Source: Limisphaerales bacterium
Lineage (GTDB): Bacteria > Verrucomicrobiota > Verrucomicrobiia > Limisphaerales > BOG-1460
Length of the DNA: 56,549 nucleotides
Direction of reading: 5' to 3'
Assembly: GCA_003159675.1 (NCBI GenBank)
Contig: PLQC01000054.1
Span: 1 to 56,549, forward strand
Shown: one piece after another, positions 1 through 7,950 of the stretch
Layout of the letters: each line of letters begins with the position of its first letter
Position numbering within the stretch: the first letter of the stretch is position 1
The notes under the pieces: model-generated
Told to the model about the DNA's origin: nothing
What the model saw: only the letters and a program-made list of their open reading frames with translations
Database searches by the model: none
Made by a program: the position numbers and the translations under genes

Positions 1-31
1 TTTTCTGCGAAAGTCGGGCTAATCTTAAGGG

Positions 32-1510
32 ATGAATGTACTGTTGCTGTACCCGGAATTCCCGGACACATTCTGGAGTTTCAAACACGCCCTGAAGTTC
101 ATCCGGAAGCGAGCTTCATTGCCGCCGCTGGGTCTGTTGACCGTGGCCGCGATGCTCCCGCCGGAATGGACGAAGCGGCTGGTGGATGTGAACGTGCGGA
201 AGCTGCGGGAAAAGGACCTGGCGTGGGCGGAGGTGGTGTTCGTCAGCGGGATGATCGCCCAACGGGACTCGGCGCGCGAGTTGATCGCGCGCTGCCGCGC
301 GGCGGGCAAAACGATCGTGGCGGGTGGGCCGCTGTTCACCCTTGAGCACGAGCAGTTCCCTGAACCTGATTATTTTGTGCTGAACGAGGCCGAGTTGACG
401 CTGCCGGATTTTCTGCGCGACTTCAAACGGGGTGACGCACGGCGCGTGTACGCCTCGTCGGAATTCCCCGACATCCACCGGACGCCGGCGCCGTTGTGGG
501 AGCTGGCGGATTTGCGGCGGTACGCCTCGATGAGCGTGCAGTTCTCTCGCGGCTGCCCGTTCGACTGCGAGTTCTGTAACGTCACCGCGATGTTCGGACA
601 TCGGCCCCGCACCAAGACGACGGCACAGGTGATCGCGGAGTTGGACGGTCTCTTCCGGCTCGGCTGGCGCGGAGCGGTCTTTTTCGTGGACGACAATTTC
701 ATCGGCAACAAACATTTCCTCAGGGAGGAGTTGTTGCCCGCGTTGATCCAGTGGCAGAAAGGGAGGCGCCGCATCCCGTTTTACACCGAGGCGTCCATCA
801 ATCTCGCCGACGATGAGGGCTTGATGCGGTTGATGGTCGAGGCGGGGTTCGACCAGGTATTCGTCGGCATCGAGACGCCCGAGGAGGCGAGTCTGGCCGA
901 GTGCAACAAGCGCCAGAACCGGGGCCGGGACATGATCGCCGACGTGAAGCGCATCCAGCGCGCGGGCTTGCAGGTGCAGGGCGGGTTCATCGTCGGGTTC
1001 GACAGCGACACGCCGGCAATTTTCCAGCGGCAGATCGACTTCATCCAAAAAAGCGGGATTGTCACGGCGATGGTCGGCCTGCTGCAGGCCGTGCCCGGGA
1101 CGAAGCTTTACCAGCGGCTGAAGCGCCAAGGCCGGCTGACCAGCCACACGACCGGCAACAACGTGGATGGGACGACCAACTTCATGCCACGGATGCCTCG
1201 GGCAACGTTGCGGGAGGGGTACAAGAGCCTCATGGGCTACCTGTATGCGCCGGGGCCGTACTACCGGCGGATTCGCACATTCCTGCGCGAGTACCAGCCG
1301 GCGAAGGCCTCCGGTTCATTGAACTGGCGCTATCTCATGGCCTTCGCCCATGCCAACCTTCGCCTGGGTGTTTTCGGTCGCGAACGCTTCCATTATTGGG
1401 GTTTGCTTTTCTGGACGGCGTTCCGGCGCCCCTCCCTCGTCCCGTTGGCGGTCACCCTCTCGATTTACGGCCACCACTTCCGCAAAACCTGCGCGGCGCT
1501 GGAATTGTGA
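32..1510 (+). CDS. B12-binding radical SAM protein (DUF4070 type)
   Basis: The 492-aa protein has an N-terminal cobalamin-binding-like Rossmann region (about residues 1-150, beginning MNVLLLYPEFP) followed by a radical SAM core. The SAM [4Fe-4S] cluster motif is visible as RGCPFDCEFC (CX3CX2C) near residue 175. The C-terminal 150 residues resemble the DUF4070 tail that follows such cores. These enzymes use a 5'-deoxyadenosyl radical, often for methyl transfer or ring chemistry in lipid or secondary metabolism. The substrate cannot be read here. The start is ATG directly after a TTAAGGG purine run, and the gene begins 31 bases into the window, so upstream context is missing. The family is confident; the specific function is unknown. 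Confidence 0.85.
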   Translation: MNVLLLYPEFPDTFWSFKHALKFIRKRASLPPLGLLTVAAMLPPEWTKRLVDVNVRKLREKDLAWAEVVFVSGMIAQRDSARELIARCRAAGKTIVAGGPLFTLEHEQFPEPDYFVLNEAELTLPDFLRDFKRGDARRVYASSEFPDIHRTPAPLWELADLRRYASMSVQFSRGCPFDCEFCNVTAMFGHRPRTKTTAQVIAELDGLFRLGWRGAVFFVDDNFIGNKHFLREELLPALIQWQKGRRRIPFYTEASINLADDEGLMRLMVEAGFDQVFVGIETPEEASLAECNKRQNRGRDMIADVKRIQRAGLQVQGGFIVGFDSDTPAIFQRQIDFIQKSGIVTAMVGLLQAVPGTKLYQRLKRQGRLTSHTTGNNVDGTTNFMPRMPRATLREGYKSLMGYLYAPGPYYRRIRTFLREYQPAKASGSLNWRYLMAFAHANLRLGVFGRERFHYWGLLFWTAFRRPSLVPLAVTLSIYGHHFRKTCAALEL

Positions 1511-1658
1511 CGGGGACCCGCGTTGGGGTTCCGGTTCGCTCTGGGTTTCCCGCGGACAGTGTCAAGGCCGCGTCCAAAGGCTGCCTGGATTCGGGAAAGG
1601 TGCCACATGGGGTGAACACCCCATGGCGGCTGCGGGTTTTCCTGCCCATCATCATGCC

Positions 1659-1907
1659 ATGCAAGACACAAACCTTTTCCCAATTGCCAGGCCGGCCGCC
1701 GCACGACAGCCCTTCACGGCGACGAACTCGCGTCCAGCCCGGATGGATGTCGGGCCGTCGCGAGATGAGGTGGCCAGGAAGGCGTACTTCATCTATTTGA
1801 GCCAGGGTTGTCCGCAGGGACAGGACATGCAACATTGGTTTGATGCCGAGGCCCAGGTGGTTGCGGCGCGCAATCCCAGCCGTCCGAACATGTCAGTGCA
1901 AATGTGA
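1659..1907 (+). CDS. small DUF2934-domain protein
   Basis: This 82-aa ORF carries a DUF2934-like segment in its second half: EVARKAYFIYLSQG, then QDMQHWFDAEAQV. That is the usual alpha-helical pattern of an A-x-x-Y-x-x-Y/W helix, a Gly turn and a D-W/HWF-x-A-E helix. The family is small, soluble and of unknown function, and is common in Verrucomicrobia and Proteobacteria. The start is uncertain: an in-frame ATG at 1623 would add 12 residues, and neither start has a clear ribosome site. A perfect 9-bp inverted repeat (1606-1625) lies just upstream and overlaps the alternative start. It is a stand-alone gene between the radical SAM gene and rpmI. Confidence 0.6.
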   Translation: MQDTNLFPIARPAAARQPFTATNSRPARMDVGPSRDEVARKAYFIYLSQGCPQGQDMQHWFDAEAQVVAARNPSRPNMSVQM

Positions 1908-2056
1908 ATGTGCCAAGATGGATTCCGCAGCGGTTGAGTTTAGAGAGCCATTGAGCCAACTGGCCGGAGAGAGGCTCGAGAATGTGACGGATATTTCCCG
2001 TAACCCAAACTGAGCGAGGGTACAGTTCCCGGACTCTGTAAAGAAAGTGAATCTGC

Positions 2057-2266
2057 ATGCGACGTCCCAAAGGCATCAAGACCAGGAAGGCAGTGGCCAA
2101 GCGTTTCAAGATAACCGGTACGGGCAAAGTCTTGTTCCGTGGCGCCGGCAGACGACATTTGCTTCAGGGCAAGAGTCCCAAGCGTCGGCGGTCATTAAGA
2201 AAGGCGGCGATCCTCGGACCAACGGACGCTTACCGCATCACACAGAATCTGCCTTTCAGCCACTGA
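2057..2266 (+). CDS. rpmI: 50S ribosomal protein L35
   Basis: The 69-aa basic protein matches bL35 along its length: MRRPKGIKTRKAVAKRFKIT, then the conserved GKVLFRGAGRRHLL and KSPKRRRSLRKAA blocks. L35 is a small protein of the large ribosomal subunit. In most bacteria rpmI sits in infC-rpmI-rplT. Here neither IF3 nor L20 is next to it: upstream is about 150 bases of non-coding sequence, and downstream is an unrelated short ORF. Length and composition are normal for the family, so it appears functional. Confidence 0.93.
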   Translation: MRRPKGIKTRKAVAKRFKITGTGKVLFRGAGRRHLLQGKSPKRRRSLRKAAILGPTDAYRITQNLPFSH

Positions 2267-2282
2267 ATCTTGAGGTGGAGGG

Positions 2283-2486
2283 TTGAACGAACGATTGCAT
2301 CCGCACATGCAAAAACTGAAACACTTGAGCCAGTCAATCATTCATCGGGTCAAACAGGCATGGCTGTTTCCGCGGTCTATGGTGACTGCCGTCAAGCAAT
2401 GGCGGCGGCAGACCGTTGTGAACGAACGTGAAGCCGAACGGATCGACCGGATTCGTAACCCGTCGAAATATCTTGGAAAGGGATAA
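2283..2486 (+). CDS. small basic hypothetical protein downstream of rpmI
   Basis: A 67-aa ORF with a TTG start, supported by GAGG seven bases upstream (2272-2275). An in-frame ATG at 2307 is the alternative. The product is basic and helical, ending in NEREAERIDRIRNPSKYLGKG. It starts only 16 bases after the rpmI stop, so the two are probably co-transcribed, occupying the place where rplT would normally be. It is not similar to L20. No known domain is recognised and no function is proposed. The reading could be spurious, but the ribosome site and position favour a real gene. Confidence 0.5.
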   Translation: MNERLHPHMQKLKHLSQSIIHRVKQAWLFPRSMVTAVKQWRRQTVVNEREAERIDRIRNPSKYLGKG

Positions 2487-2666
2487 AGCCCGATTCTCGG
2501 GACCGGTGCCAAGGAAACATCCTCCGAAAAAGCAAATCGCTTTGAATTCCAAACGCGTGGCCTTCGACCCAGCCGCGGTCCGGTCTGCGTGGTGACCCCC
2601 ATTTCATTCGCACCCGCATTGGAGTCCCTGTTTGACGGGTTGATTCCGGATCGCTATCATTTCAGC

Positions 2667-3050
2667 ATGAACTCCAAATCCTATCGACTCCATCGAATTG
2701 TCACTCTCGTGATGCTGGCGCTGCTTTTTGGGCTGAAAAGCTTCGCCGCTCCGCCTTCGGAACTGCTGCGGGATGCTTACGTCAACCTCGCCCTTGCCAA
2801 GCACGATTATGAAGGTCATCGGGTGAAGGCCATGAAGCGGGTCGAGGAAGCGGGCAAGATCCTGGGGTTTGCCTTTCGTGGAAGCGAAAAAGGCCGCGAA
2901 CATCAGGGCGAATCGGACGCGCAACTCCACGAGGCCAGACATTTACTCGAGCAGGCGCGCACGCAGATGGAAGAAAAGGACCGACTGCGGATCGCGACGA
3001 AGCTCGACGATGCCATCAAGGAAATCGATGTGGCCTTGAAAACGAAGTAA
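2667..3050 (+). CDS. exported hypothetical protein with charged helical C-terminus
   Basis: The 127-aa protein starts with a Sec-type signal peptide: basic residues MNSKSYRLHR, a hydrophobic stretch IVTLVMLALLFGL, then an A-A-like site near KSFAAPP. The mature part is rich in Lys, Glu and Arg with heptad-like spacing (EARHLLEQARTQMEEKDRL), suggesting a helical or coiled-coil periplasmic protein. The start at 2667 was chosen because it places the signal peptide at the N-terminus; the frame stays open upstream to 2589. No family is recognised. Confidence 0.65.
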   Translation: MNSKSYRLHRIVTLVMLALLFGLKSFAAPPSELLRDAYVNLALAKHDYEGHRVKAMKRVEEAGKILGFAFRGSEKGREHQGESDAQLHEARHLLEQARTQMEEKDRLRIATKLDDAIKEIDVALKTK

Positions 3051-3403
3051 GTTTTTGGGGACCGGAGTTGAATCCGGCTCAATTGTGAAAGCGGGTAGGC
3101 CGGCGGGGACAGTTCGCGTTCCCGGGGGGGCACCGGATGAGTGCTGCGCGCCGGCGCATCTGAACACTGCCACCGATTGCAAACAGACTGGAGCGCGGTT
3201 ACGCCGCTTCATCGTTCGGAAGCCCACGGGTCAATCGTCTCGTCTCTGCCCGCTCTGACCCTGAAGCGGCCTGAAGGCCGCGCGCCGGTGGCAGTGCGCG
3301 GATGTGCCCGCGCGCCGGACGGGCGCATTTTCTTTCTGGCATTCACCCGGCCCGGCGCTTATTTGTGTCCGACCGTCGATGGGGATGGATCCGTTTACAC
3401 AAC
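3051..3403. other. intergenic region, no gene seen
   Basis: About 350 bases between the exported protein and the nucleotidyltransferase. It is GC-rich with short open frames on both strands, but nothing with recognisable protein similarity, no tRNA and no clear terminator. It presumably holds the promoter of the downstream gene, though no convincing -35/-10 pair is visible. Confidence 0.5.
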
Positions 3404-4150
3404 ATGAAAGTCATCATTTTAGCCGCCGGTTACGCCACCCGACTGTATCCGCTGACGCTGACCCAGCCCAAGCCGTTGCTGGCCGTGGCGGGCCAGCCGA
3501 TGATCGAATACGTGCTGGACAACTTCGCTCCGATTGGCGGGATCGACCGCATTTACGTCGTCACTAACGCGAAATTCGCCGGGCATTTCCAGAAATGGTC
3601 GGACCACTACCGCGCCACGAAAGCCAAGCTGAATTTCACCATCGTCAATGACGGTTCGACGGACGATACCAACAAGCTCGGCGCAATCGGAGACATAGAT
3701 TTCGTGCTCAGGACACAGAAGGTGGATGACGACGTCATTGTCGTGGCGGGAGACAATTTGTTCAGTGAAAAGCTGGAGGGGTTTGGAGAATTCTGCCGTC
3801 AGAAGAAGGCGCCCGTGCTGGCGTTATATGACGTGGGCAACCTGGAGGAGATCAAAAAGTACAACTCGATTTCCCTGGACGGGGAGGGCCGGATCCAATT
3901 CTTCGAGGAGAAGCCGAAGAATCCGACGAGCACGCTGACCGGCATCGCGCTTTATTACTATCCGAAGTCCAGCCTGCCGCTCATCCGGCAATACATGGCG
4001 GAAAAGAGCAACCCGGACCAGCCGGGCCGGCTGGTGCAATGGATGTATCCGCGCACGCCGTTTTACACGTGGAAAGTGCCGGGGATCTGGTATGACATCG
4101 GGTCGAAGGAGACGCTAGAGGAAGCGAACAGGATTTTCGCGAGGCGATAG
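3404..4150 (+). CDS. sugar-1-phosphate nucleotidyltransferase
   Basis: The 248-aa protein is a single-domain NTP_transferase family enzyme. The nucleotide-binding signature is at the very N-terminus: MKVIILAAGYATRLYPLT followed by PKPLL. The metal-binding Asp is in VVAGDN, and EEKPKNP follows in the sugar-binding region. Such enzymes join a sugar 1-phosphate to an NTP, releasing PPi and giving the activated sugar for polysaccharide synthesis. It is shorter than two-domain GlmU or GlgC and resembles RmlA-type or RfbF-type enzymes. The actual sugar and nucleotide are not determined. The ATG at 3404 places the signature at residue 2 onwards; longer in-frame starts lack it. Confidence 0.85.
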   Translation: MKVIILAAGYATRLYPLTLTQPKPLLAVAGQPMIEYVLDNFAPIGGIDRIYVVTNAKFAGHFQKWSDHYRATKAKLNFTIVNDGSTDDTNKLGAIGDIDFVLRTQKVDDDVIVVAGDNLFSEKLEGFGEFCRQKKAPVLALYDVGNLEEIKKYNSISLDGEGRIQFFEEKPKNPTSTLTGIALYYYPKSSLPLIRQYMAEKSNPDQPGRLVQWMYPRTPFYTWKVPGIWYDIGSKETLEEANRIFARR

Positions 4151-4172
4151 ACTGGGGGGCACGGCCTGGTTT

Positions 4173-4301
4173 CAGCACCCGCGTCTCTACTCCGTGGAGC
4201 ATGGCCAAATCGCGGTCCAGCATCACCCGCTGGCGGCGAACCGCGTAAATCAACTGGTCGATCCGTCCGACCGACACAAGAGCTTGCTTCGTTGGCGTCA
4301 T
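4173..4301 (-). pseudogene. ORF6N-domain protein fragment
   Basis: On the minus strand from an ATG at 4301, the first 43 or so codons read like the start of an ORF6N-domain protein: IDQLIYAVRRQRVMLDRDLA, then LHGVETRVL. This is the family pattern of an R-x-Q-x-V-M-L-D-x-D-L-A helix and a Y/H-G-V-E-T-x-x-L turn. Similarity then stops abruptly, and the frame runs into the 3' end of the nucleotidyltransferase gene. The expected continuation (Q-A-V-K-R-N) is absent. ORF6N proteins are phage- or mobile-element-associated DNA-binding proteins. I read this as a 5' remnant of a deleted gene. Confidence 0.6.
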
Positions 4302-4382
4302 CCATTCCTCATCTGTTCCTGGCGGGTGCAGGCGAGAGCGTTTCCAGACCCAGTACCCTGTTCCATTCGCTGGCGTCGCGGT

Positions 4383-4790
4383 TTAACCGATTCTAAACGA
4401 AATCCGTGCAATCAGGTCCCGGCCGAAGCTGTGCTGGAGGCGGTCGAGGATTTCCTTGCGGCGGTAGCGGACGATTTCCGCCAGCCACACGCTGCTGTCC
4501 ACGTTCACGAAGAGCGTTCCCTTGCGCAAACCAACCGGTTGCGCGTGGGCGACAATTGCCGGGTCCAGCAGGTTGTTCCAGACTTTGACGATTTCCGCCT
4601 CGGCGCGGCGGGTGTCGATCCGCAGGTCCGACAGCACGCGCGACAGGACGTCGCCGGCGGGTTTGGCGCGTATTTGGCGCGCAATTTCAGACGCGGAAAG
4701 GTCGATTCCACGCCAGGACGCGAGCGCGCGGCCGCGCGGCGAGAGTTTGGCCGGGCCGAGGGGCGGGATGCGTTTGTGGGGCGGAAACAT
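4383..4790 (-). CDS. DUF721 / DciA-like protein
   Basis: The 135-aa protein has the DUF721 core in its C-terminal two thirds: VWNNLLDPAIVAHAQPVGLR, then GTLFVNVDSSVWLAEIVRYR and a KEILDRLQ helix. DUF721 proteins include DciA, the ancestral loader of the replicative helicase DnaB in bacteria lacking DnaC or DnaI. By that precedent this is a candidate helicase loader, although not all DUF721 proteins have been tested. It follows the GH42 gene on the same strand with a 21-base gap. A GGGAGG sequence lies about 12 bases before its ATG. Confidence 0.75.
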   Translation of the reverse strand: MFPPHKRIPPLGPAKLSPRGRALASWRGIDLSASEIARQIRAKPAGDVLSRVLSDLRIDTRRAEAEIVKVWNNLLDPAIVAHAQPVGLRKGTLFVNVDSSVWLAEIVRYRRKEILDRLQHSFGRDLIARISFRIG

Positions 4791-4811
4791 CTCGCAGGAA
4801 TTCCTCCCGGC

Positions 4812-6878
4812 TCAACCCGCGGTCTTGTCGTCCGAATGTTCGTCGAGCACGAGCACGCCGTGGGGCGGCAGGTCGTAATTTCCGGAGAAATTATTCCCGG
4901 TGAGGAAATCATGCATCGGCTTGTAGAACTGGATGCGCACCGGCGAGTTCTGATGGTTGAGCAGGAAATAAATCTTCGTGCCTTCCTTTTGGCGCATGCT
5001 GACCTGGACGGTATCCGGCACCTTCAGCAGGGGATGCAGGTTGCACATCTGCCGCAGCCAGTCCACGAGATCATAGTAGAACTGTTGGTGGCTTTGCGTG
5101 CCAATGTAAACCGCCTTCCCCAGTCCAAAGGCGTGCATCGTCATCGCCGGGCGGCCGGCGTAGAAATCCTTGGCATAGGTCGCGAGGACCTGGCATTCCT
5201 TCGGCTCGATGATATCGCACCAGAGCCGCGCGGGATGCATGTGGCTGGTCGGAAAGGCGCCTTTGAAGGTGAGATGGTTTTCCTCTCCGGGCGGCAACGG
5301 GTCGAATTCGAGGACTTCGAGGCCGAACAGATCGGTCAGGTCGTGGGGATAACCGTTCACGGGCGCCATGGCGTGTTCGTCCACGAGGCCCGTGTTGAAG
5401 GTGCCCACGACGGTGCCGCCGTTCTGGGCGTAGAGCTTGATCTGGTCGGCCTCGCCGCCCGACAGCAGGTGAAGGGAAGGAGCGAAAACGAGTTTGTATT
5501 TGGACAGGTCTTCGGACGGGCGCGCAAAGTCCACCGAAATGTTACGGTCGTGGAGGGCGGTGTAGAAAAGCTGGATGTGGTCGCGCAGGTTGAAGAACTT
5601 GTTCGGCTGCATGGGCTGCTGCAGCGCCCAATGATTGTCGTGGGTGTAGAGAATGCAGGCCTCGGCGACGACGCGGGTGTCCTTGAGCGCGGGGGCCAGG
5701 AGCTTGATTTCCTCGCCGATCTGGCTGATTTCGCGGAACACGCGGTTATTGGTCTGCAGATGGTGCGGGAGCACGGCGCCAAAGAATTTTTCAAAACCGA
5801 TGCGCGACTGTCGCCAGTGGTAATAGAGGACTCCGGAAGCGCCGCGCGACAGGAGTTGATACGTGAACAGCCGGATCACGCCGGGCCGGACCAGCGAGTT
5901 GACGTCCTGCCAGTTGACCTGCCCGGCCTTTTGTTCGATCACCCAGAAGCCGTAGTCGCCGTCCGGCGTGCGGACGTCGTCCTTCTTCAACGAGCGGAGG
6001 ATGTCGATGTCGCAAGCCAGTTCGGCGGCTTTGCTTTTGATCACGGCGTTGCTTTCGATGGAAACGAAATCGACGATTTTGGCGACATCGAAATGGTCGA
6101 AGCGGCGCAGGAGGGCGCGGAGGTTGGTGGTGAGGGGGATCCCGGGCGTCAACTCGCGCAGCACGTCGGCCTGCATCCGGAGGAAGGCCACGATGGTGTC
6201 GCTGCTGAACCGCGCCCAATCCAGCAGCAGCGCGGGGTTGTGGGCGGTCGGCGCATACATGGGCATGGGGATCTGGTCGAACGCGGAAACCACTTGGCCC
6301 CAGTAGCGCAATCCCAGCTCCTGGTTGAGGCGCTCAACGGTCTCATACTTGAGCTTCAGCCAGTTCTGCCATTCGAGACGCGTATCCTCGTTGAAGGACC
6401 ACTCGGTCTGGTGGCCGCCGATGCCGCTGTCGATCTGCCAGGCGACCAGTTGCTTGTGTTTTCCCAGCGCCTTGGCCATGGCCTGCACGATGCGCTTGGA
6501 ATAATTCCAGTACGTGTCGTTGTTGAAGCAAACGGCATGGCGTGTGCCCTCGCGCCGCGGAATGCCCTTTTCATCGAGCGGGAGGATTTCCGGGTGCTTC
6601 TGGGCAAGCCAGACCGGCGGGGCGGCGGTGGGGGTGGCGAGGACGACTTCGATCCCGGCCTTGCCCATGATATCCATCACGCGTTTCAACCAGTCGAACT
6701 CGAACTTGCCGTCCCTGGGTTCGCAGAGGCCCCAAGAAAGATCGCCGACGCGGACGACATTGATGCCGGCTTTGACCATGAGTTCGGCATCCTGTTGCCA
6801 CTGCGCTTCGGGATTTTCGGAGGTTCCACCATGCGGAAAGACCCAGTGCTCAGGATAGTAATCGACGCCAAAATACAT
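4812..6878 (-). CDS. GH42 beta-galactosidase-family protein with altered acid/base site
   Basis: The 688-aa protein has the three-domain GH42 layout: an N-terminal TIM barrel starting YFGVDYYPEHW, a trimerisation domain with KLVFAPSLHLL, and a small C-terminal beta domain. GH42 enzymes cleave terminal beta-galactosides. The expected nucleophile Glu is present at residue 315 in FWVIEQKAGQVNW. The usual acid/base motif W-Q-x-D/S-N-E is changed: residues 147-156 read AWQIDSGIGG, so Asn-Glu is replaced by Ser151-Gly152 (bases 6423-6428). The protein may be inactive on ordinary galactosides, use another residue, or belong to a divergent subgroup. No signal peptide is seen. The gene leads a probable two-gene unit with the DUF721 gene. 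Confidence 0.85.
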   Translation of the reverse strand: MYFGVDYYPEHWVFPHGGTSENPEAQWQQDAELMVKAGINVVRVGDLSWGLCEPRDGKFEFDWLKRVMDIMGKAGIEVVLATPTAAPPVWLAQKHPEILPLDEKGIPRREGTRHAVCFNNDTYWNYSKRIVQAMAKALGKHKQLVAWQIDSGIGGHQTEWSFNEDTRLEWQNWLKLKYETVERLNQELGLRYWGQVVSAFDQIPMPMYAPTAHNPALLLDWARFSSDTIVAFLRMQADVLRELTPGIPLTTNLRALLRRFDHFDVAKIVDFVSIESNAVIKSKAAELACDIDILRSLKKDDVRTPDGDYGFWVIEQKAGQVNWQDVNSLVRPGVIRLFTYQLLSRGASGVLYYHWRQSRIGFEKFFGAVLPHHLQTNNRVFREISQIGEEIKLLAPALKDTRVVAEACILYTHDNHWALQQPMQPNKFFNLRDHIQLFYTALHDRNISVDFARPSEDLSKYKLVFAPSLHLLSGGEADQIKLYAQNGGTVVGTFNTGLVDEHAMAPVNGYPHDLTDLFGLEVLEFDPLPPGEENHLTFKGAFPTSHMHPARLWCDIIEPKECQVLATYAKDFYAGRPAMTMHAFGLGKAVYIGTQSHQQFYYDLVDWLRQMCNLHPLLKVPDTVQVSMRQKEGTKIYFLLNHQNSPVRIQFYKPMHDFLTGNNFSGNYDLPPHGVLVLDEHSDDKTAG

Positions 6879-7109
6879 AAGCTTATCGCGCGTGGCGCTC
6901 TTTGCTCCACTCTATGAACATGTTCAGATCACTGCAATGGAAAAGTGGAACTCGAATGGACTCGGTGCCCGTCCCGAAGATGTTGCCGACAACGTGGAGG
7001 ATGATCCTGGAAAGGTTGAGCAAAGCCGATCCCCACATGCCTGTGATCGTTTGCAAAGTCATGCCCAGCGACCCGTCCAAATTTTACTCCGATGGTTTCG
7101 GCCGGGGAT

Positions 7110-7487
7110 TCAATCCGCCAGGACGGATTCCACCAGGCTGATCAATTGCTTTGCCTGATAGGGCTTGGCCAGGAACCGATCGGGTTTCGCCCGGGCATTT
7201 TGGTAGATCTCGGCATCGACCGTTCCGCTGACGAGAATGATCTTTTGCAGAGGGTTGATTTGCCTGCACTTCCGGATCAGATCGAGTCCGTTCATCCTGT
7301 GCATGGCGTAATCGGTGAGGATCACGGCGGGGCGGGAGTTTGCGGAGGTGAAGGCCTGCAGCGCGGCATCCGCGTCCCGGAATGCTTCCACCGCATAACC
7401 CGCCGGCTCCAAAAACGCCCTCGCCAACTCAATCAGCAGCGGCTCGTCGTCCACGACGAAAACAAGAGGTTTTGCAGGCGCCTTCAT
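7110..7487 (-). CDS. single-domain response regulator (CheY-like receiver)
   Basis: The 125-aa protein is a lone receiver domain: acidic pocket VVDDEP near residue 11, phospho-acceptor Asp in ILTDYAM, the switch Ser/Thr in LVSGT, and the invariant Lys in FLAKPY. There is no output domain, so it should act through protein contacts after phosphorylation by an unidentified histidine kinase; no kinase is encoded nearby. The ATG at 7487 sits just before the first beta strand. The frame is open further upstream, but those residues are not receiver-like. The gene is read leftward, away from the adjacent tRNA. Confidence 0.85.
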   Translation of the reverse strand: MKAPAKPLVFVVDDEPLLIELARAFLEPAGYAVEAFRDADAALQAFTSANSRPAVILTDYAMHRMNGLDLIRKCRQINPLQKIILVSGTVDAEIYQNARAKPDRFLAKPYQAKQLISLVESVLAD

Positions 7488-7711
7488 TCCTGTATCCGTC
7501 GAGACTAACCACCCGTGCGGCTGCTGGCAAGCCCGCCTGCAAATTGGCATGCCATACCCGGTCCGGTGCGGCCGGCGGGAAAACTGGCGGGAAAAGCCTT
7601 GCACGGGCCGGAGGGGTTGTTTAGTGTGCGGGCCGCTTTTAATTTTGCCCTGCCGCTGCAGCACGGTTTCAGTTTCCCGACGGAACGAACCTGTGGTAAC
7701 GTTTTCGGGGC

Positions 7712-7787
7712 GGGTTGGTAGCTCAGTCGGTAGAGCAGCGGCCTTTTAAGCCGTTGGTCGCGGGTTCGAGTCCCGCCCAACCCACCA
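7712..7787 (+). tRNA. tRNA-Lys (anticodon TTT)
   Basis: A full cloverleaf can be drawn. The acceptor stem is GGGTTGG (7712-7718) with CCAACCC (7777-7783). The D arm is GCTC/GAGC. The anticodon stem is GCGGC/GCCGT with loop CTTTTAA, giving anticodon TTT at 7745-7747. The T arm is GCGGG-TTCGAGT-CCCGC. The discriminator is A and CCA is encoded (7785-7787). It reads AAA/AAG lysine codons. It borders the accessory region to its right. Confidence 0.97.
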
Positions 7788-7892
7788 GCTTAATTCTCTG
7801 GCAATTACGCCAATATCACTGTAAATAAAGGTGTTCTTGCACCTCACCACCATCCCACCTTCAACGCATCGCGATGCAGTCATAAGCAACTA

Positions 7893-7921
7893 TTTGCCAA
7901 GAAAAGCAGCCTCTTGGCAAA
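7893..7921. repeat. 10-bp inverted repeat TTTGCCAAGA/TCTTGGCAAA near tRNA
   Basis: TTTGCCAAGA (7893-7902) and its exact complement TCTTGGCAAA (7912-7921) are separated by nine bases. A further CTGGCAAAT follows at about 7926. It lies about 105 bases past the tRNA 3' end and just beyond the 3' end of the leftward gene at 7951. It could be a terminator-type hairpin for that gene, although it lacks a good T run on that side, or leftover recombinase binding sites. No integrase is encoded in the neighbouring island. Confidence 0.5.
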
Positions 7922-7950
7922 TCTCCTGGCAAATCCAGACCCACTGACTT

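Noticed and set aside
1606-1625. Perfect inverted repeat CATGGGGTG-AA-CACCCCATG before the DUF2934 gene
   Set aside because: The two-base loop is too tight for a normal hairpin and there is no T-run, so it is not called a terminator; it may be an operator but nothing else supports that.
4194-6917. 907-codon open frame on the plus strand opposite the GH42 gene
   Set aside because: It is antisense to a clear GH42 gene in GC-rich DNA where the opposite strand often stays open; the translation shows no family likeness.
6883-7080. 65-codon leftward frame between the GH42 gene and the response regulator
   Set aside because: No signal, domain or ribosome site, and the plus strand is open in the same stretch; nothing favours either reading.
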